NCBI GenBank assembly: GCA_031283025.1
Contig: JAITCP010000179.1
Coordinates: 1 to 19,906, forward strand
Direction of reading: 5' to 3'
Length of the DNA: 19,906 nucleotides
Origin: Spirochaetaceae bacterium
Lineage (GTDB): Bacteria; Spirochaetota; Spirochaetia; Treponematales; Breznakiellaceae
Made by a program: the position numbers and the translations under genes. The first letter of the stretch is position 1. Each line of letters opens with the position of its first letter. Of the stretch, positions 1 to 6,602 are shown one piece after another. The notes under the pieces were generated by a model. It ran no database searches. It was not told the DNA's origin and saw only the letters and a list, made by a program, of their open reading frames with translations.

Positions 1-2
1 GT

Positions 3-185
3 TGCCACGTGGGCGGCGGGAAGGTTACCCCTGAAGGACGCTTTTTCTGCGGCCTGAAGGGGTGTTCTTCCCGCCGCCCATATGCAGCAAAACACATAAA
101 GCGTCCGTTTTTTCAGTGGTATTTGTATCATGGTTGCGCTTCCCCCAATAATCAGAAACACCCGGCTGCTGTTTCGGCAGGGTAA
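3..185 (+). other. Possible 3' end of an upstream reading frame
   Basis: A frame open from the window edge runs to a TAA at 183-185. It reads about 60 residues with a loose Cys pattern near its beginning (CHVGGGK, then FFCGLKGC), faintly like a zinc-binding tail. The minus strand is also open from an ATG near 132 to the edge, so the strand is not certain. The stretch overlaps a long GC-rich inverted repeat, which could create such frames by chance. No family is recognised. From 186 to 284 nothing but the polA leader is seen. Confidence 0.2.
11..79. repeat. GC-rich inverted repeat upstream of polA
   Basis: Two perfect 13-bp arms (GGGCGGCGGGAAG at 11-23 and its complement at 67-79) enclose a second pair, ACCCCT at 27-32 with AGGGGT at 58-63. 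Together they form one long stem-loop. No T-run follows, so it is not a standard intrinsic terminator. It could be a structured leader or repeat element upstream of polA, or part of the end of the preceding gene. Confidence 0.5.
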
Positions 186-284
186 AAGGCCGGAGCGCTT
201 GTTCGATGGCGGGTATATTTGCGGGAGAAAAATGCGTTTGTCGTGAATGGTTCCCTAAATACCCGTTTCGGGCTAAACTAAACC

Positions 285-3185
285 ATGCCCCCTCCTCTGT
301 ACCTGATCGATGCTTACGGCCTTATCTACCGGTTTTACTTTGCCTTTTTATCCCGGCCCTTGCAGAATTCCCGCGGACAGAATGTGTCCGCCCTGTTTGG
401 CTTTGCCCGGACTTTAACAGCCCTGATTGACGAGGGGGCTCCGGTTATGGCGGCGGACGGTACGGTGCAGGTTCAAAAACCCCTCCGGCTGGCGGCGGCC
501 TTTGATTCGCGGGTTCCCACCTTCCGCCATAAACTTTATGCGGAATACAAGGCTACCCGGCAAAAGGCTCCCGATGACCTCCACTCCCAGGTTCCCCTGG
601 TGGAAGAGGTTCTTGCCGCTCTGGGCATCCCCGCGCTCAGAACAAACGGCTATGAAGCGGACGACATTATCGCCACCCTTGCCATGCGATGCCGGGCGGA
701 AGGCCGGGACTGTTATATTCTTTCTTCCGACAAAGACCTGCTCCAGTTGGTGGGCGATGCGGATAAAGGCAGCGGCGCGGTTTATCAGTTACGGCCTCAA
801 AAAGCGGGGGTCGCCAGGGAAGCAAACACCGGGGCGGCGGGAACCATCGCCGGACTGCCTTACAGCCTTACAGGGCCTGCGGAGGTCAAGGCCGAATGGG
901 GAGTGCTCCCAGAAAGAGTGCTGGATTTGCTGTCCCTTACCGGAGACAGTTCCGACAATGTGCCCGGTGTTAAGGGAGTGGGAGAAAAGACCGCCATCAA
1001 ACTTATGGCCCGTTACGGCTCCCTGGACGGAATCTACAAAAACATCGCCGGCATTGAAGGGGCCGTAGGGAAGAAACTTGCCGAAGGAAAGGAAAGCGCC
1101 TACTTTGCAAGGAAGCTGATCACCCTGGAGACGGCTGTTCCCCTGCCCATTAAGAGCGTGGACGAACTTTCCATAGAAAACATTAACCGTTCCGCCGGGG
1201 CTGCGGTACTGATGCGGGAAGGAATCCAACAAAGCGCCCGCCAGCTTGATCCCAAGGTTAAGGCTGATGCCTCAAGTCCCGCATCGAATTATGATGCAGC
1301 GCATACCGGGGCAGGCGGCGGCGTAACTGGCAACGCAACTGACGATGGAAGCGGCAGCCGCAACCTGCCCCCTGATCCTTCCCTGCTGGGCGAGGGAACC
1401 TACAAGATCATCCTTGATGAAAAAGAGCTGGCCGCCCTGCTGCAAGCGGCCCGGAAACAGGGGCTTTTGGCCCTTGACTTTGAGACCGATTCGCTTGATG
1501 CGTGGAACGCCCGGCCTATCGGGATTTCTCTGGCCCTCCGCCCCAAAGAAGCGTACTATGTTCCGGTGGCGGCGCATAACAACCCGGAAGGCCCGGCGCC
1601 TTTCATCGATCCCGGCAAAGTCCGCTCGCTTCTTATTCCCCTGCTTTCCGATTCCAGGATGATCGTTGCCGCCCACAATGCCAAGTACGATTATAAAGTA
1701 AGCCGGGGCTGGGGCGTGGAACGGTGGAAGTGCCGGATTTGGGATACAATGGTCGCCGCTTGGGTGGATGATCCGCAGCGGCTCAACTACAATCTGGATT
1801 CGCTTGCATCGTATTACTTTAACTATGAACCAATCCCCTACGACACGGTGGTTCCCAAAGGCGGCACTTTCGACGACGTGCCTCTGGAAACGGCCTGCCG
1901 CTATTCCGCGGAAGACGCCGACCTGACGCTGCGCCTGATGCGCTTCCTTGGCCCCCGGCTGGAAAATGCCGATTCCCTCAAACTGTTTCTGGAACTGGAA
2001 ATGCCCCTGCTGCCGGTTTTGGCGGAAATGGAAGGGGAAGGGATCAGAATAGAAACAAAGACACTAACAAATTATGGGGTGGAGCTTTCTGAAGAGATGA
2101 ACAAAGTCCAGGATCAAGCCTGGGCCATGGTCGGGCATGAGTTCAACCTCGGTTCGCCCAAGCAGTTGCAGGAAGTGCTTTTTACCGAACGGCATCTTAC
2201 TCCCACAAAAAAAATCAAGACAGGCTATTCTACCGATGTGGATGTGCTGGAAGAACTGGCCCGCCGCGATCCGGTTCCCGCCCTGATTCTCCGGCACCGT
2301 ACCTTGTCAAAACTAAAATCCACATACATAGACGGTCTGGTGAATTTGGGGGACAAGAACGGCCGCATCCACACGAGTTTTATCCAGACAGGCACGGCTA
2401 CAGGGCGGCTTTCCAGCCGGGAGCCCAATCTGCAAAACATTCCCATCCGGGAAGAGGAGGGCCGCCGGATTCGGGAAGCCTTTGTTGCCAAAAGCGGCCA
2501 TGTGCTTATTTCCGCAGACTACAGCCAGATAGAGCTGGTGGTGTTGACACATCTTTCCCAGGATGAAAATCTGATGGCCGCATTTAGAGACGGCGTAGAT
2601 GTTCATGCACGGACGGCGGCGCTGATCTTCGGCCTGCCGGAAAATGACATACCTGCGGACAAACGGCGTATTGCCAAGACGATCAACTTTGGAGTGATGT
2701 ACGGCATGAGTGCCTTCCGGCTTTCCAATGAGTTAAAAATAAGCCGCACGGAAGCCGCCGCATTTATTAACGCGTATTTTGCTACCTATGCGGGGGTCAG
2801 CCGCTTTATCCAGCAGTTGATCAAGCAAACCGAAGAAACCGGCTATGTTTCCACGATTTTGGGGCGCCGCCGTTATATCCCGGCGATCAATTCCCGGAAC
2901 AAAACGGAAAAGGCCGCAGCGGAACGGGTTGCGGTAAACACCCCCATCCAGGGTTCGGCGGCGGACATTGTAAAAACCGCTATGCTCAAGCTGGACAAAA
3001 AGCTGGCAGACAGCCCCGCCAGGCTTTTGCTCCAGGTACACGATGAACTTATCCTGGAATGTCCCAAAGATTTGGCGGCAGAAACAGCCCGCCTGGTTCA
3101 GCATGAAATGGAAAACGCCGTACCTCTAATGATACCCCTGCGGGTAAGCGTGGAAACGGGCAAGTGCTGGGGCAAATTCCACTAA
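285..3185 (+). CDS. polA: DNA polymerase I
   Basis: Fills gaps and replaces primers during replication and repair. The 966 residues carry all three Pol I modules, against 928 aa in E. coli. The 5'-nuclease (about 1-310) shows LIDAYGLIYR, the EADD motif at 124-127, SSDKD, and GDSSDNVPGVKGVGEKTA at 220-237. A low-complexity Gly/Ser/Ala linker follows (about 322-370). The 3'-5' exonuclease (about 372-570) keeps every catalytic residue: D398/E400, N465/D469 and Y540/D544, so proofreading should work. The polymerase has motif A DYSQIEL (D745), motif B R794-K798-F802-Y806 and motif C HDE at 919-921. F802 is the Phe that discriminates against dideoxynucleotides. The residue after motif A DYSQIEL, usually Arg, is Val752. 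ATG 285 is fixed by an in-frame TAA at 279-281; no good Shine-Dalgarno is visible. Confidence 0.98.
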   Translation: MPPPLYLIDAYGLIYRFYFAFLSRPLQNSRGQNVSALFGFARTLTALIDEGAPVMAADGTVQVQKPLRLAAAFDSRVPTFRHKLYAEYKATRQKAPDDLHSQVPLVEEVLAALGIPALRTNGYEADDIIATLAMRCRAEGRDCYILSSDKDLLQLVGDADKGSGAVYQLRPQKAGVAREANTGAAGTIAGLPYSLTGPAEVKAEWGVLPERVLDLLSLTGDSSDNVPGVKGVGEKTAIKLMARYGSLDGIYKNIAGIEGAVGKKLAEGKESAYFARKLITLETAVPLPIKSVDELSIENINRSAGAAVLMREGIQQSARQLDPKVKADASSPASNYDAAHTGAGGGVTGNATDDGSGSRNLPPDPSLLGEGTYKIILDEKELAALLQAARKQGLLALDFETDSLDAWNARPIGISLALRPKEAYYVPVAAHNNPEGPAPFIDPGKVRSLLIPLLSDSRMIVAAHNAKYDYKVSRGWGVERWKCRIWDTMVAAWVDDPQRLNYNLDSLASYYFNYEPIPYDTVVPKGGTFDDVPLETACRYSAEDADLTLRLMRFLGPRLENADSLKLFLELEMPLLPVLAEMEGEGIRIETKTLTNYGVELSEEMNKVQDQAWAMVGHEFNLGSPKQLQEVLFTERHLTPTKKIKTGYSTDVDVLEELARRDPVPALILRHRTLSKLKSTYIDGLVNLGDKNGRIHTSFIQTGTATGRLSSREPNLQNIPIREEEGRRIREAFVAKSGHVLISADYSQIELVVLTHLSQDENLMAAFRDGVDVHARTAALIFGLPENDIPADKRRIAKTINFGVMYGMSAFRLSNELKISRTEAAAFINAYFATYAGVSRFIQQLIKQTEETGYVSTILGRRRYIPAINSRNKTEKAAAERVAVNTPIQGSAADIVKTAMLKLDKKLADSPARLLLQVHDELILECPKDLAAETARLVQHEMENAVPLMIPLRVSVETGKCWGKFH

Positions 3186-3203
3186 TTGCCGGGTAAAGGC
3201 ATC

Positions 3204-3226
3204 AACCTCTAAAAAATACTGGATTT
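3204..3226. repeat. Half copy of the CTAAAAAC hairpin family
   Basis: AACCTCTAAAAA (3204-3215), just after the polA stop, is identical over 12 bases to the left arm of the copy at 16334-16371. The right arm is reduced to a GGATTTT stretch and no longer pairs well. It may be a decayed copy marking the left edge of the accessory block, or chance in AT-rich DNA. Confidence 0.25.
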
Positions 3227-3229
3227 TCC

Positions 3230-3329
3230 GGTAAAATCAGGTATTATTCGGTAAAATTCGGTAAAATCAGGTAAAATTCGGTAAAATCAGGTAAAATTCG
3301 GTAAAATCAGGTATAATCAGGTAAGATAA
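3230..3329 (+). repeat. 10-bp tandem repeat array upstream of fic
   Basis: Ten contiguous 10-bp units, all beginning GGTA. Two forms, GGTAAAATCA and GGTAAAATTC, alternate in the middle to give a 20-bp higher-order unit (3250-3309). The outer units have diverged: GGTATTATTC at 3240, GGTATAATCA at 3310 and GGTAAGATAA at 3320. Each unit carries a TAAAAT or TATAAT hexamer resembling a -10 box; the best, TATAAT, is at 3312-3317. The array ends 17 bases before the fic ATG and runs straight into its Shine-Dalgarno region. The 10-bp period is close to one helical turn, so the A-tracts all fall on one face of the DNA. Confidence 0.95.
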
Positions 3330-3346
3330 AGGAAAAAGAGGATAAA

Positions 3347-4408
3347 ATGCTGGATAAAAGAAACATCAAAATAACCCCGCAAATGCTGGCACAAATTGCG
3401 GAGTTGGATGAGTTTAAGGGAGCATGGAACGGTTTTACGCGCCTGCGGCCTGAACAGCTCAAAACTTTGAAAAAAGTTGCCACGATTGAATCCATCGGTT
3501 CTTCCAACCGTATTGAAGGCAACAAATTATCTGATACGGAAGTGGAGGAACTTCTATCCCTCATTGACAAGAAATCGTTTAAATCACGGGACGAGGAAGA
3601 AGTAGCCGGTTATGCCGAACTTATGAACATCATTTTTGACAACTATTCGGTTATTCCTCTGACGGAAAATTATATAAAGCAGCTTCATCAGATTTTGCTT
3701 CAATATACAGGCAAGGACAAAAGACATCGCGGTGAATACAAAAAACTATCCAACACTATCGCCGCCTATGACGAAAAAGGCAAAGAAATCGGAATTGTGT
3801 TTGAAACAGCCACTCCGTTTGATACACCGTTCCTGATGGAAGAATTGGTGGAATGGGTGCGCAAGAACCTTGACGATCCGTTGCTGCACCCGCTGATTGT
3901 AATTGGCGTGTTTATAGTGCATTTTCTGGCTATACACCCATTCCAGGACGGCAATGGCCGCCTGTCGCGCGCATTAACCACAATGCTGCTTTTGAAAAAA
4001 GGCTATGTTTATGTTCCGTATAGTTCTATTGAATCCATAATAGAAGCCGGTAAAGAGGGCTACTATCGAGCGCTCCGCCGAACACAAAAAAACATCCTGA
4101 GCGGCAAGGTGGATTACGAGCCCTGGCTGTCGTTTTTCCTGACAACCCTGCAGAAGCAAAAAAAACATCTTGAAGAAAAGATTGCCGCCATAATGAGCGA
4201 CGATACGAAACTCTCGCGAAACCAGCGCGTAATTTTGGGGTTGTTTGACAGCAAACCCGAATGGACCTCCGCTGAAATATCCGCCGAGCTGGATATAAAC
4301 ATAGAAACAGCAAAGAAAAGCCTGCAAGTATTAGCCGCAGACGGCTATCTTGCCAAACAAGGCACGACCAAAGGCGCATGGTATGAGAGAACGGCAAGCG
4401 GCTCCTGA
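3347..4408 (+). CDS. Fic family protein, class II, with C-terminal winged helix
   Basis: Probable AMP-transferase that modifies target proteins using ATP. The 353 residues carry the Fic motif HPFQDGNGRLSR at 197-208 with catalytic H197. The inhibitory motif SNRIEG at 53-58 (S/T-x-x-x-E-G/N) lies in front of the Fic core, which makes it a class II, self-inhibited enzyme with inhibitory Glu57. A winged-helix-like segment (about 289-348, with TSAEISAELDINIETAKKSL) ends the protein and may bind DNA or a partner. ATG 3347 has a good AGAGG at 3337-3341, 5 bases away. No antitoxin-like partner gene is adjacent. The gene stands alone behind a 10-bp repeat array and is more AT-rich than polA, suggesting acquisition. 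The target is unknown. Confidence 0.95.
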   Translation: MLDKRNIKITPQMLAQIAELDEFKGAWNGFTRLRPEQLKTLKKVATIESIGSSNRIEGNKLSDTEVEELLSLIDKKSFKSRDEEEVAGYAELMNIIFDNYSVIPLTENYIKQLHQILLQYTGKDKRHRGEYKKLSNTIAAYDEKGKEIGIVFETATPFDTPFLMEELVEWVRKNLDDPLLHPLIVIGVFIVHFLAIHPFQDGNGRLSRALTTMLLLKKGYVYVPYSSIESIIEAGKEGYYRALRRTQKNILSGKVDYEPWLSFFLTTLQKQKKHLEEKIAAIMSDDTKLSRNQRVILGLFDSKPEWTSAEISAELDINIETAKKSLQVLAADGYLAKQGTTKGAWYERTASGS

Positions 4409-4411
4409 CAC

Positions 4412-4423
4412 CACTATATAGTG
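4412..4423. repeat. 12-bp palindrome between convergent genes
   Basis: CACTATATAGTG is a perfect self-complementary site just after the fic stop, in the 62-base gap before the convergent lipase gene. It has no loop and no T-run, so it is a possible protein site rather than a terminator. It could be chance. Confidence 0.3.
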
Positions 4424-4470
4424 TAGTCAGCCAATCAGGTACACAAAACAGGCGCCGCGCATATTCGCCC

Positions 4471-5364
4471 TTAAAATCCCTTATCGCTTAAATCGGTTAC
4501 AATTTTTTTGTAAATATCCGGTATAAATATTCCGGATATTTTCCTCTTTTTTTTGTCAATGATTTCCGCATGGGAGATTCTTCCTTCTATCTTTGTAATA
4601 TTACTCCCCCATTTCGCCGAGCATTCACTTACTACTCCGTCATTGTCTCCGCTTGTTTTTTTAATGTACTGGTAGCTGTAAAAAAACATTAAATCATCAA
4701 AAGAGTTTTTCATTACAGTATAAAAACTTTGATAATATACTCTTTCATCCATCCATACATCTTCATTAAATTTCTTCATATAGTCAGTTGTTAATTGATA
4801 ATTTACGTTATATAAATCAGGGTTTGTATCTCCGTATAATTCACCATAAATTATAAGCGCCTTTTTTGCAACCTTGGAATGAGTAATTTTTCTCTTATAT
4901 ATCAAGTCAGCTAATTCCGCACCATGATGAGGCGTTGATATTGTCGTCAAACTTGCCACTTTGTCTCCATAATCGTACTTCCAGATAAAATAGCGGGAAT
5001 CCAGCCCCCCTTTTGAATGGGCGATTATATTTACTTTTTCACTTTTTGTTTCTTGTAATACTTTATCAATAGTTTCATGTAATATTTTTGCGTTTGATTC
5101 ATAATCGCCCCATGCGTCTGTATTTCCAAAGAACACCTTTATTCCGTTTTTTTCCAATTCTGCGGGAATTCTGCCCCAAAATCTTTTGATTTTTCCCCTA
5201 TCGTGCGAATAAACCCCGTGTACTAATACAACAGGGTATTTTAGAGATATTACTTTTTCAGCCTCCTTGCTGTTCTTAGCCGCAATGGGAGTCATAGTTT
5301 TACATGAAAATGTTAATAACAGTAACATACTATAAAATAATAGGCCAATGAATGTATATTTCAT
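4471..5364 (-). CDS. Secreted lipase, alpha/beta-hydrolase, probable lipoprotein
   Basis: Likely hydrolyses acylglycerols or esters at the cell surface or in the periplasm. The 297-aa product starts with a basic-hydrophobic signal ending LTFSC, which makes Cys21 a plausible lipidation site under the loose spirochaete lipobox. The rest follows the layout of bacterial true lipases (family I.1/I.2): oxyanion segment VLVHGVYS at 47-53, nucleophile elbow AHSKGG with Ser117 (first Gly replaced by Ala), TPHHGAELAD at 144-153, acid NDGVV with Asp242, and ISHAE with His265. The S117-D242-H265 triad is assigned by motif. No lipase foldase gene is nearby. The gene is AT-rich and has its own promoter giving a leader of about 9 bases, which fits the missing Shine-Dalgarno. 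It converges on fic. Confidence 0.9.
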   Translation of the reverse strand: MKYTFIGLLFYSMLLLLTFSCKTMTPIAAKNSKEAEKVISLKYPVVLVHGVYSHDRGKIKRFWGRIPAELEKNGIKVFFGNTDAWGDYESNAKILHETIDKVLQETKSEKVNIIAHSKGGLDSRYFIWKYDYGDKVASLTTISTPHHGAELADLIYKRKITHSKVAKKALIIYGELYGDTNPDLYNVNYQLTTDYMKKFNEDVWMDERVYYQSFYTVMKNSFDDLMFFYSYQYIKKTSGDNDGVVSECSAKWGSNITKIEGRISHAEIIDKKKRKISGIFIPDIYKKIVTDLSDKGF

Positions 5365-5379
5365 AAAATTATCTATGTC

Positions 5380-5408
5380 ATTTTACGCTTTTTTTTGTTG
5401 TCTGGCAA
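5380..5408 (-). promoter_or_regulatory. Sigma-70-type promoter of the lipase gene
   Basis: On the minus strand TTGCCA (5408-5403) is followed after 17 bases by TAAAAT (5385-5380); each hexamer matches consensus at five of six positions. The start site would fall near 5373, leaving about 9 bases before the ATG. That is consistent with near-leaderless translation, since no Shine-Dalgarno is visible. Confidence 0.55.
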
Positions 5409-5510
5409 TGGGTAACGCAAATAGTCCGATGTTTCCGCCGTTGGTTATCGTACTGGCAGCCGGGCGTTTTAACACTCCGTTATCCGCGGTAAAAAGGGGA
5501 AGGCGATGCC

Positions 5511-5539
5511 TTGAAATTCCGTTGCCGGTGGTATATAAT
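5511..5539 (+). promoter_or_regulatory. Sigma-70-type promoter for the 70-aa gene
   Basis: TTGAAA (5511-5516), a 17-base spacer and a perfect TATAAT (5534-5539). The predicted start near 5546 lies inside the left arm of the 46-bp palindrome at 5541-5586, so the transcript would begin with most of that hairpin. The next gene on this strand starts at 5621. Confidence 0.65.
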
Positions 5540-5540
5540 G

Positions 5541-5586
5541 ATTAAGGGAATCTCTAAAAACTTCAGTTTTTAGAGATTCCCTTAAT
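5541..5586. repeat. Hairpin family copy A, perfect 21-bp arms
   Basis: Perfect inverted repeat: 21-base arms at 5541-5561 and 5566-5586 around the loop TTCA. The core is CTAAAAACTTCAGTTTTTAG, with outer arms GGGAATCT and AGATTCCC. It lies between divergent genes, just downstream of a strong predicted promoter, so it is not a terminator for either neighbour. A small GCC-N5-GGC hairpin (about 5595-5605) follows. This is the longest of the related hairpins in the window. Confidence 0.95.
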
Positions 5587-5620
5587 ATAAACAATGCCGT
5601 AAAGGCAAGGGGGAAAGTAT

Positions 5621-5833
5621 ATGAACATTAACAAGTTTGTGGACAAAAAATTCGAGAAAATGACACTCAAAGAAATCGCCGCCGCTCCGGTGGATGCGAT
5701 TGCTGGCATCAGTGAAAGCGATGCCGAATTGCTCAAGAAAGCTTTTAAGGTAAAAACCGTTTCGGATCTCGCCAAGCTTAAATATGTGAAATGGGCGCAG
5801 GCGATATGTACTCTTGCTGACGGCGAATTATAA
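5621..5833 (+). CDS. 70-aa helix-hairpin-helix-like protein
   Basis: A small soluble protein of 70 residues. Positions about 18-53 contain the pattern of a helix-hairpin-helix: IAGISESDAELLKKAF, then KVKTVSDLAKL. Similar segments end other proteins that touch DNA or act as small adaptors. The last 15 residues form a hydrophobic-aromatic patch, LKYVKWAQAICTLAD. The start is supported by GGGGG at 5609-5613, 7 bases before the ATG. Its own promoter and palindromic leader lie directly upstream, so expression may be controlled at the RNA level. No partner gene is adjacent. DNA binding is inferred from the fold pattern only; a protein-protein role is equally possible. Confidence 0.85.
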   Translation: MNINKFVDKKFEKMTLKEIAAAPVDAIAGISESDAELLKKAFKVKTVSDLAKLKYVKWAQAICTLADGEL

Positions 5834-5968
5834 CCAAGTGTCATAACCAAGGTGTCAGATACTATTTCATGGAACTATGGAACGTAAAGGTATCTGTCAC
5901 CGGTTAACTTGGCTATTGCCGGAGAGGCCGCAACGGGCGTCGCAGCCTTGCTCAGCGGTTAACTTAGC
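5831..5968. repeat. Cluster of short direct and inverted repeats
   Basis: TAACCAAG(G)TGTCA occurs twice in tandem from 5831. GGTGTCAGATAC (5851-5862) pairs with GTATCTGTCACC (5890-5901) with one mismatch around a 27-base loop. CGGTTAACTTGGC (5901-5913) recurs as CGGTTAACTTAGC (5956-5968). The GGTGTCAG/CTGTCACC arms resemble REP-type hairpins linked to IS200-like (RAYT) transposases, but no transposase is present. The stretch 5834-6149 otherwise holds only one doubtful small ORF and looks like a relic. Confidence 0.6.
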
Positions 5969-6105
5969 AGTTCCTTTGGAATCTTGCCGCCTCTTTCGCT
6001 AATGCCGCCTTCCCAACTCCCGCTGTCGCCCCCGCCGGTGGTGTTGTCGGTGTTACAGTCGTGGATTTTGCAGGTTCCCCGGCAGCTATCCCGCAAATTT
6101 GTCAT
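5959..6105 (-). CDS. Doubtful 48-aa Cys- and Gly-containing ORF
   Basis: An ATG at 6105-6103 opens 48 codons to a TAA at 5961-5959. The N-terminal part has three Cys (DSCRGTCKIHDC), followed by a hydrophilic Gly/Asp/Ser stretch (TTGGGDSGSWEGG) and a basic end. Third codon positions are GC-rich, as in core genes here, but the opposite strand looks similar. No Shine-Dalgarno is visible, and the best upstream promoter-like pair (TTGAAA, 15 bases, TATGAT) has poor spacing and overlaps hairpin B. No family is recognised. It could be a small peptide gene, a gene fragment or noise. Confidence 0.3.
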   Translation of the reverse strand: MTNLRDSCRGTCKIHDCNTDNTTGGGDSGSWEGGISERGGKIPKELLS

Positions 6106-6149
6106 TTTTACAATCTGATAGCCATAGAAATAATCATAAACCTAAGGTA

Positions 6150-6180
6150 GCTTTTTCAAAAACTGAAGTTTTGGAAAAGC
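6150..6180. repeat. Hairpin family copy B
   Basis: GCTTTTTCAAAAAC and GTTTTGGAAAAGC form imperfect arms (one bulge, one mismatch) around the loop TGAA. The core CAAAAACTGAAGTTTTGG is very close to copy C. It is followed by GCCTCATAAAGGC, a second small hairpin like the one after copy A. It ends 21 bases before the -35 box of the promoter at 6202. Confidence 0.75.
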
Positions 6181-6201
6181 CTCATAAAGGCAAAAAATTA
6201 G

Positions 6202-6230
6202 TTGACAATCAATGATACATTGCTTAAAAT
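6202..6230 (+). promoter_or_regulatory. Strong sigma-70-type promoter for the protease region
   Basis: A perfect TTGACA (6202-6207), 17 bases, then TAAAAT (6225-6230). Transcription should start near 6237 and run through the ATT-start small ORF into the protease gene. The leader of about 150 bases includes a C-rich/G-rich complementary stretch (TACCCTCC near 6331 with GGGGGTGGTA near 6347) that may fold upstream of the Shine-Dalgarno at 6380. Confidence 0.7.
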
Positions 6231-6379
6231 TGGTTAAATAGTTGATTCTTGAGTATCTTTTTTTAAGTTTGAAGTGGAAAATTCGAATGAATTTCTATTT
6301 TTGTTTAAAAACGCCGATTTTCGTTTTTTTGATACCCTCCCTCGCTGGGGGTGGTACAAAAGACGGTGGGAAAGACCAT

Positions 6380-6387
6380 AAAGGAGG
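6380..6387 (+). promoter_or_regulatory. Strong Shine-Dalgarno that points to an ATT start
   Basis: AAAGGAGG is the best ribosome-binding site in the window. Seven bases after it, in the expected place, lies ATT (6395-6397), followed by Lys-Lys-Ser-Lys and a hydrophobic stretch, the normal beginning of a signal peptide. No ATG, GTG or TTG sits in that window. Confidence 0.6.
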
Positions 6388-6394
6388 CCTTTTA

Positions 6395-6517
6395 ATTAAG
6401 AAAAGCAAAATTTGGATAGTAGCGTTGATAGGGTTGCTAATGACTGGTGGATTAGTCCTTATGAAATGTGTATCTACGCCCAATACGAGCATCCCTACAG
6501 GTGGAGGGCATCTGTAG
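6395..6517 (+). CDS. Small lipoprotein-like ORF, probable ATT start, possibly decayed
   Basis: From ATT 6395 the frame encodes 40 residues: a Lys-rich start, the hydrophobic stretch IWIVALIGLLMTGGLVLM (residues 6-23), then Lys24-Cys25 and a short Ser/Thr/Pro/Gly tail to a TAG. This is the plan of a signal peptide with a lipobox, but Lys at -1 is unlike a working lipobox, where Gly, Ala or Ser is expected. Together with the ATT start and short tail, it may be a worn-out 5' end of a lipoprotein gene, or a leader peptide coupled to the protease gene 85 bases downstream. A longer frame from ATG 6242 exists but has no ribosome-binding site. Confidence 0.4.
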   Translation: MKKSKIWIVALIGLLMTGGLVLMKCVSTPNTSIPTGGGHL

Positions 6518-6602
6518 TACCTTTACCTTGCATATTTTGGTTATCAACAGCAAAAAGGTCGATAGCCAGTATTTTAACATTAACTTTTCAGAGGAGAATA
6601 TA

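Noticed and set aside
206..430. 74-codon plus-strand frame starting before polA
   Set aside because: It overlaps the conserved start of polA in another frame and matches no family.
5348..5545. 65-codon plus-strand frame upstream of the 70-aa gene
   Set aside because: It overlaps the lipase start and promoter, has no ribosome site, and runs into the promoter at 5511-5539.
6468..6602. 45-codon upstream extension of the protease
   Set aside because: It lacks a ribosome site, whereas GAGGAG sits just before ATG 6603, which is followed by a normal signal peptide.
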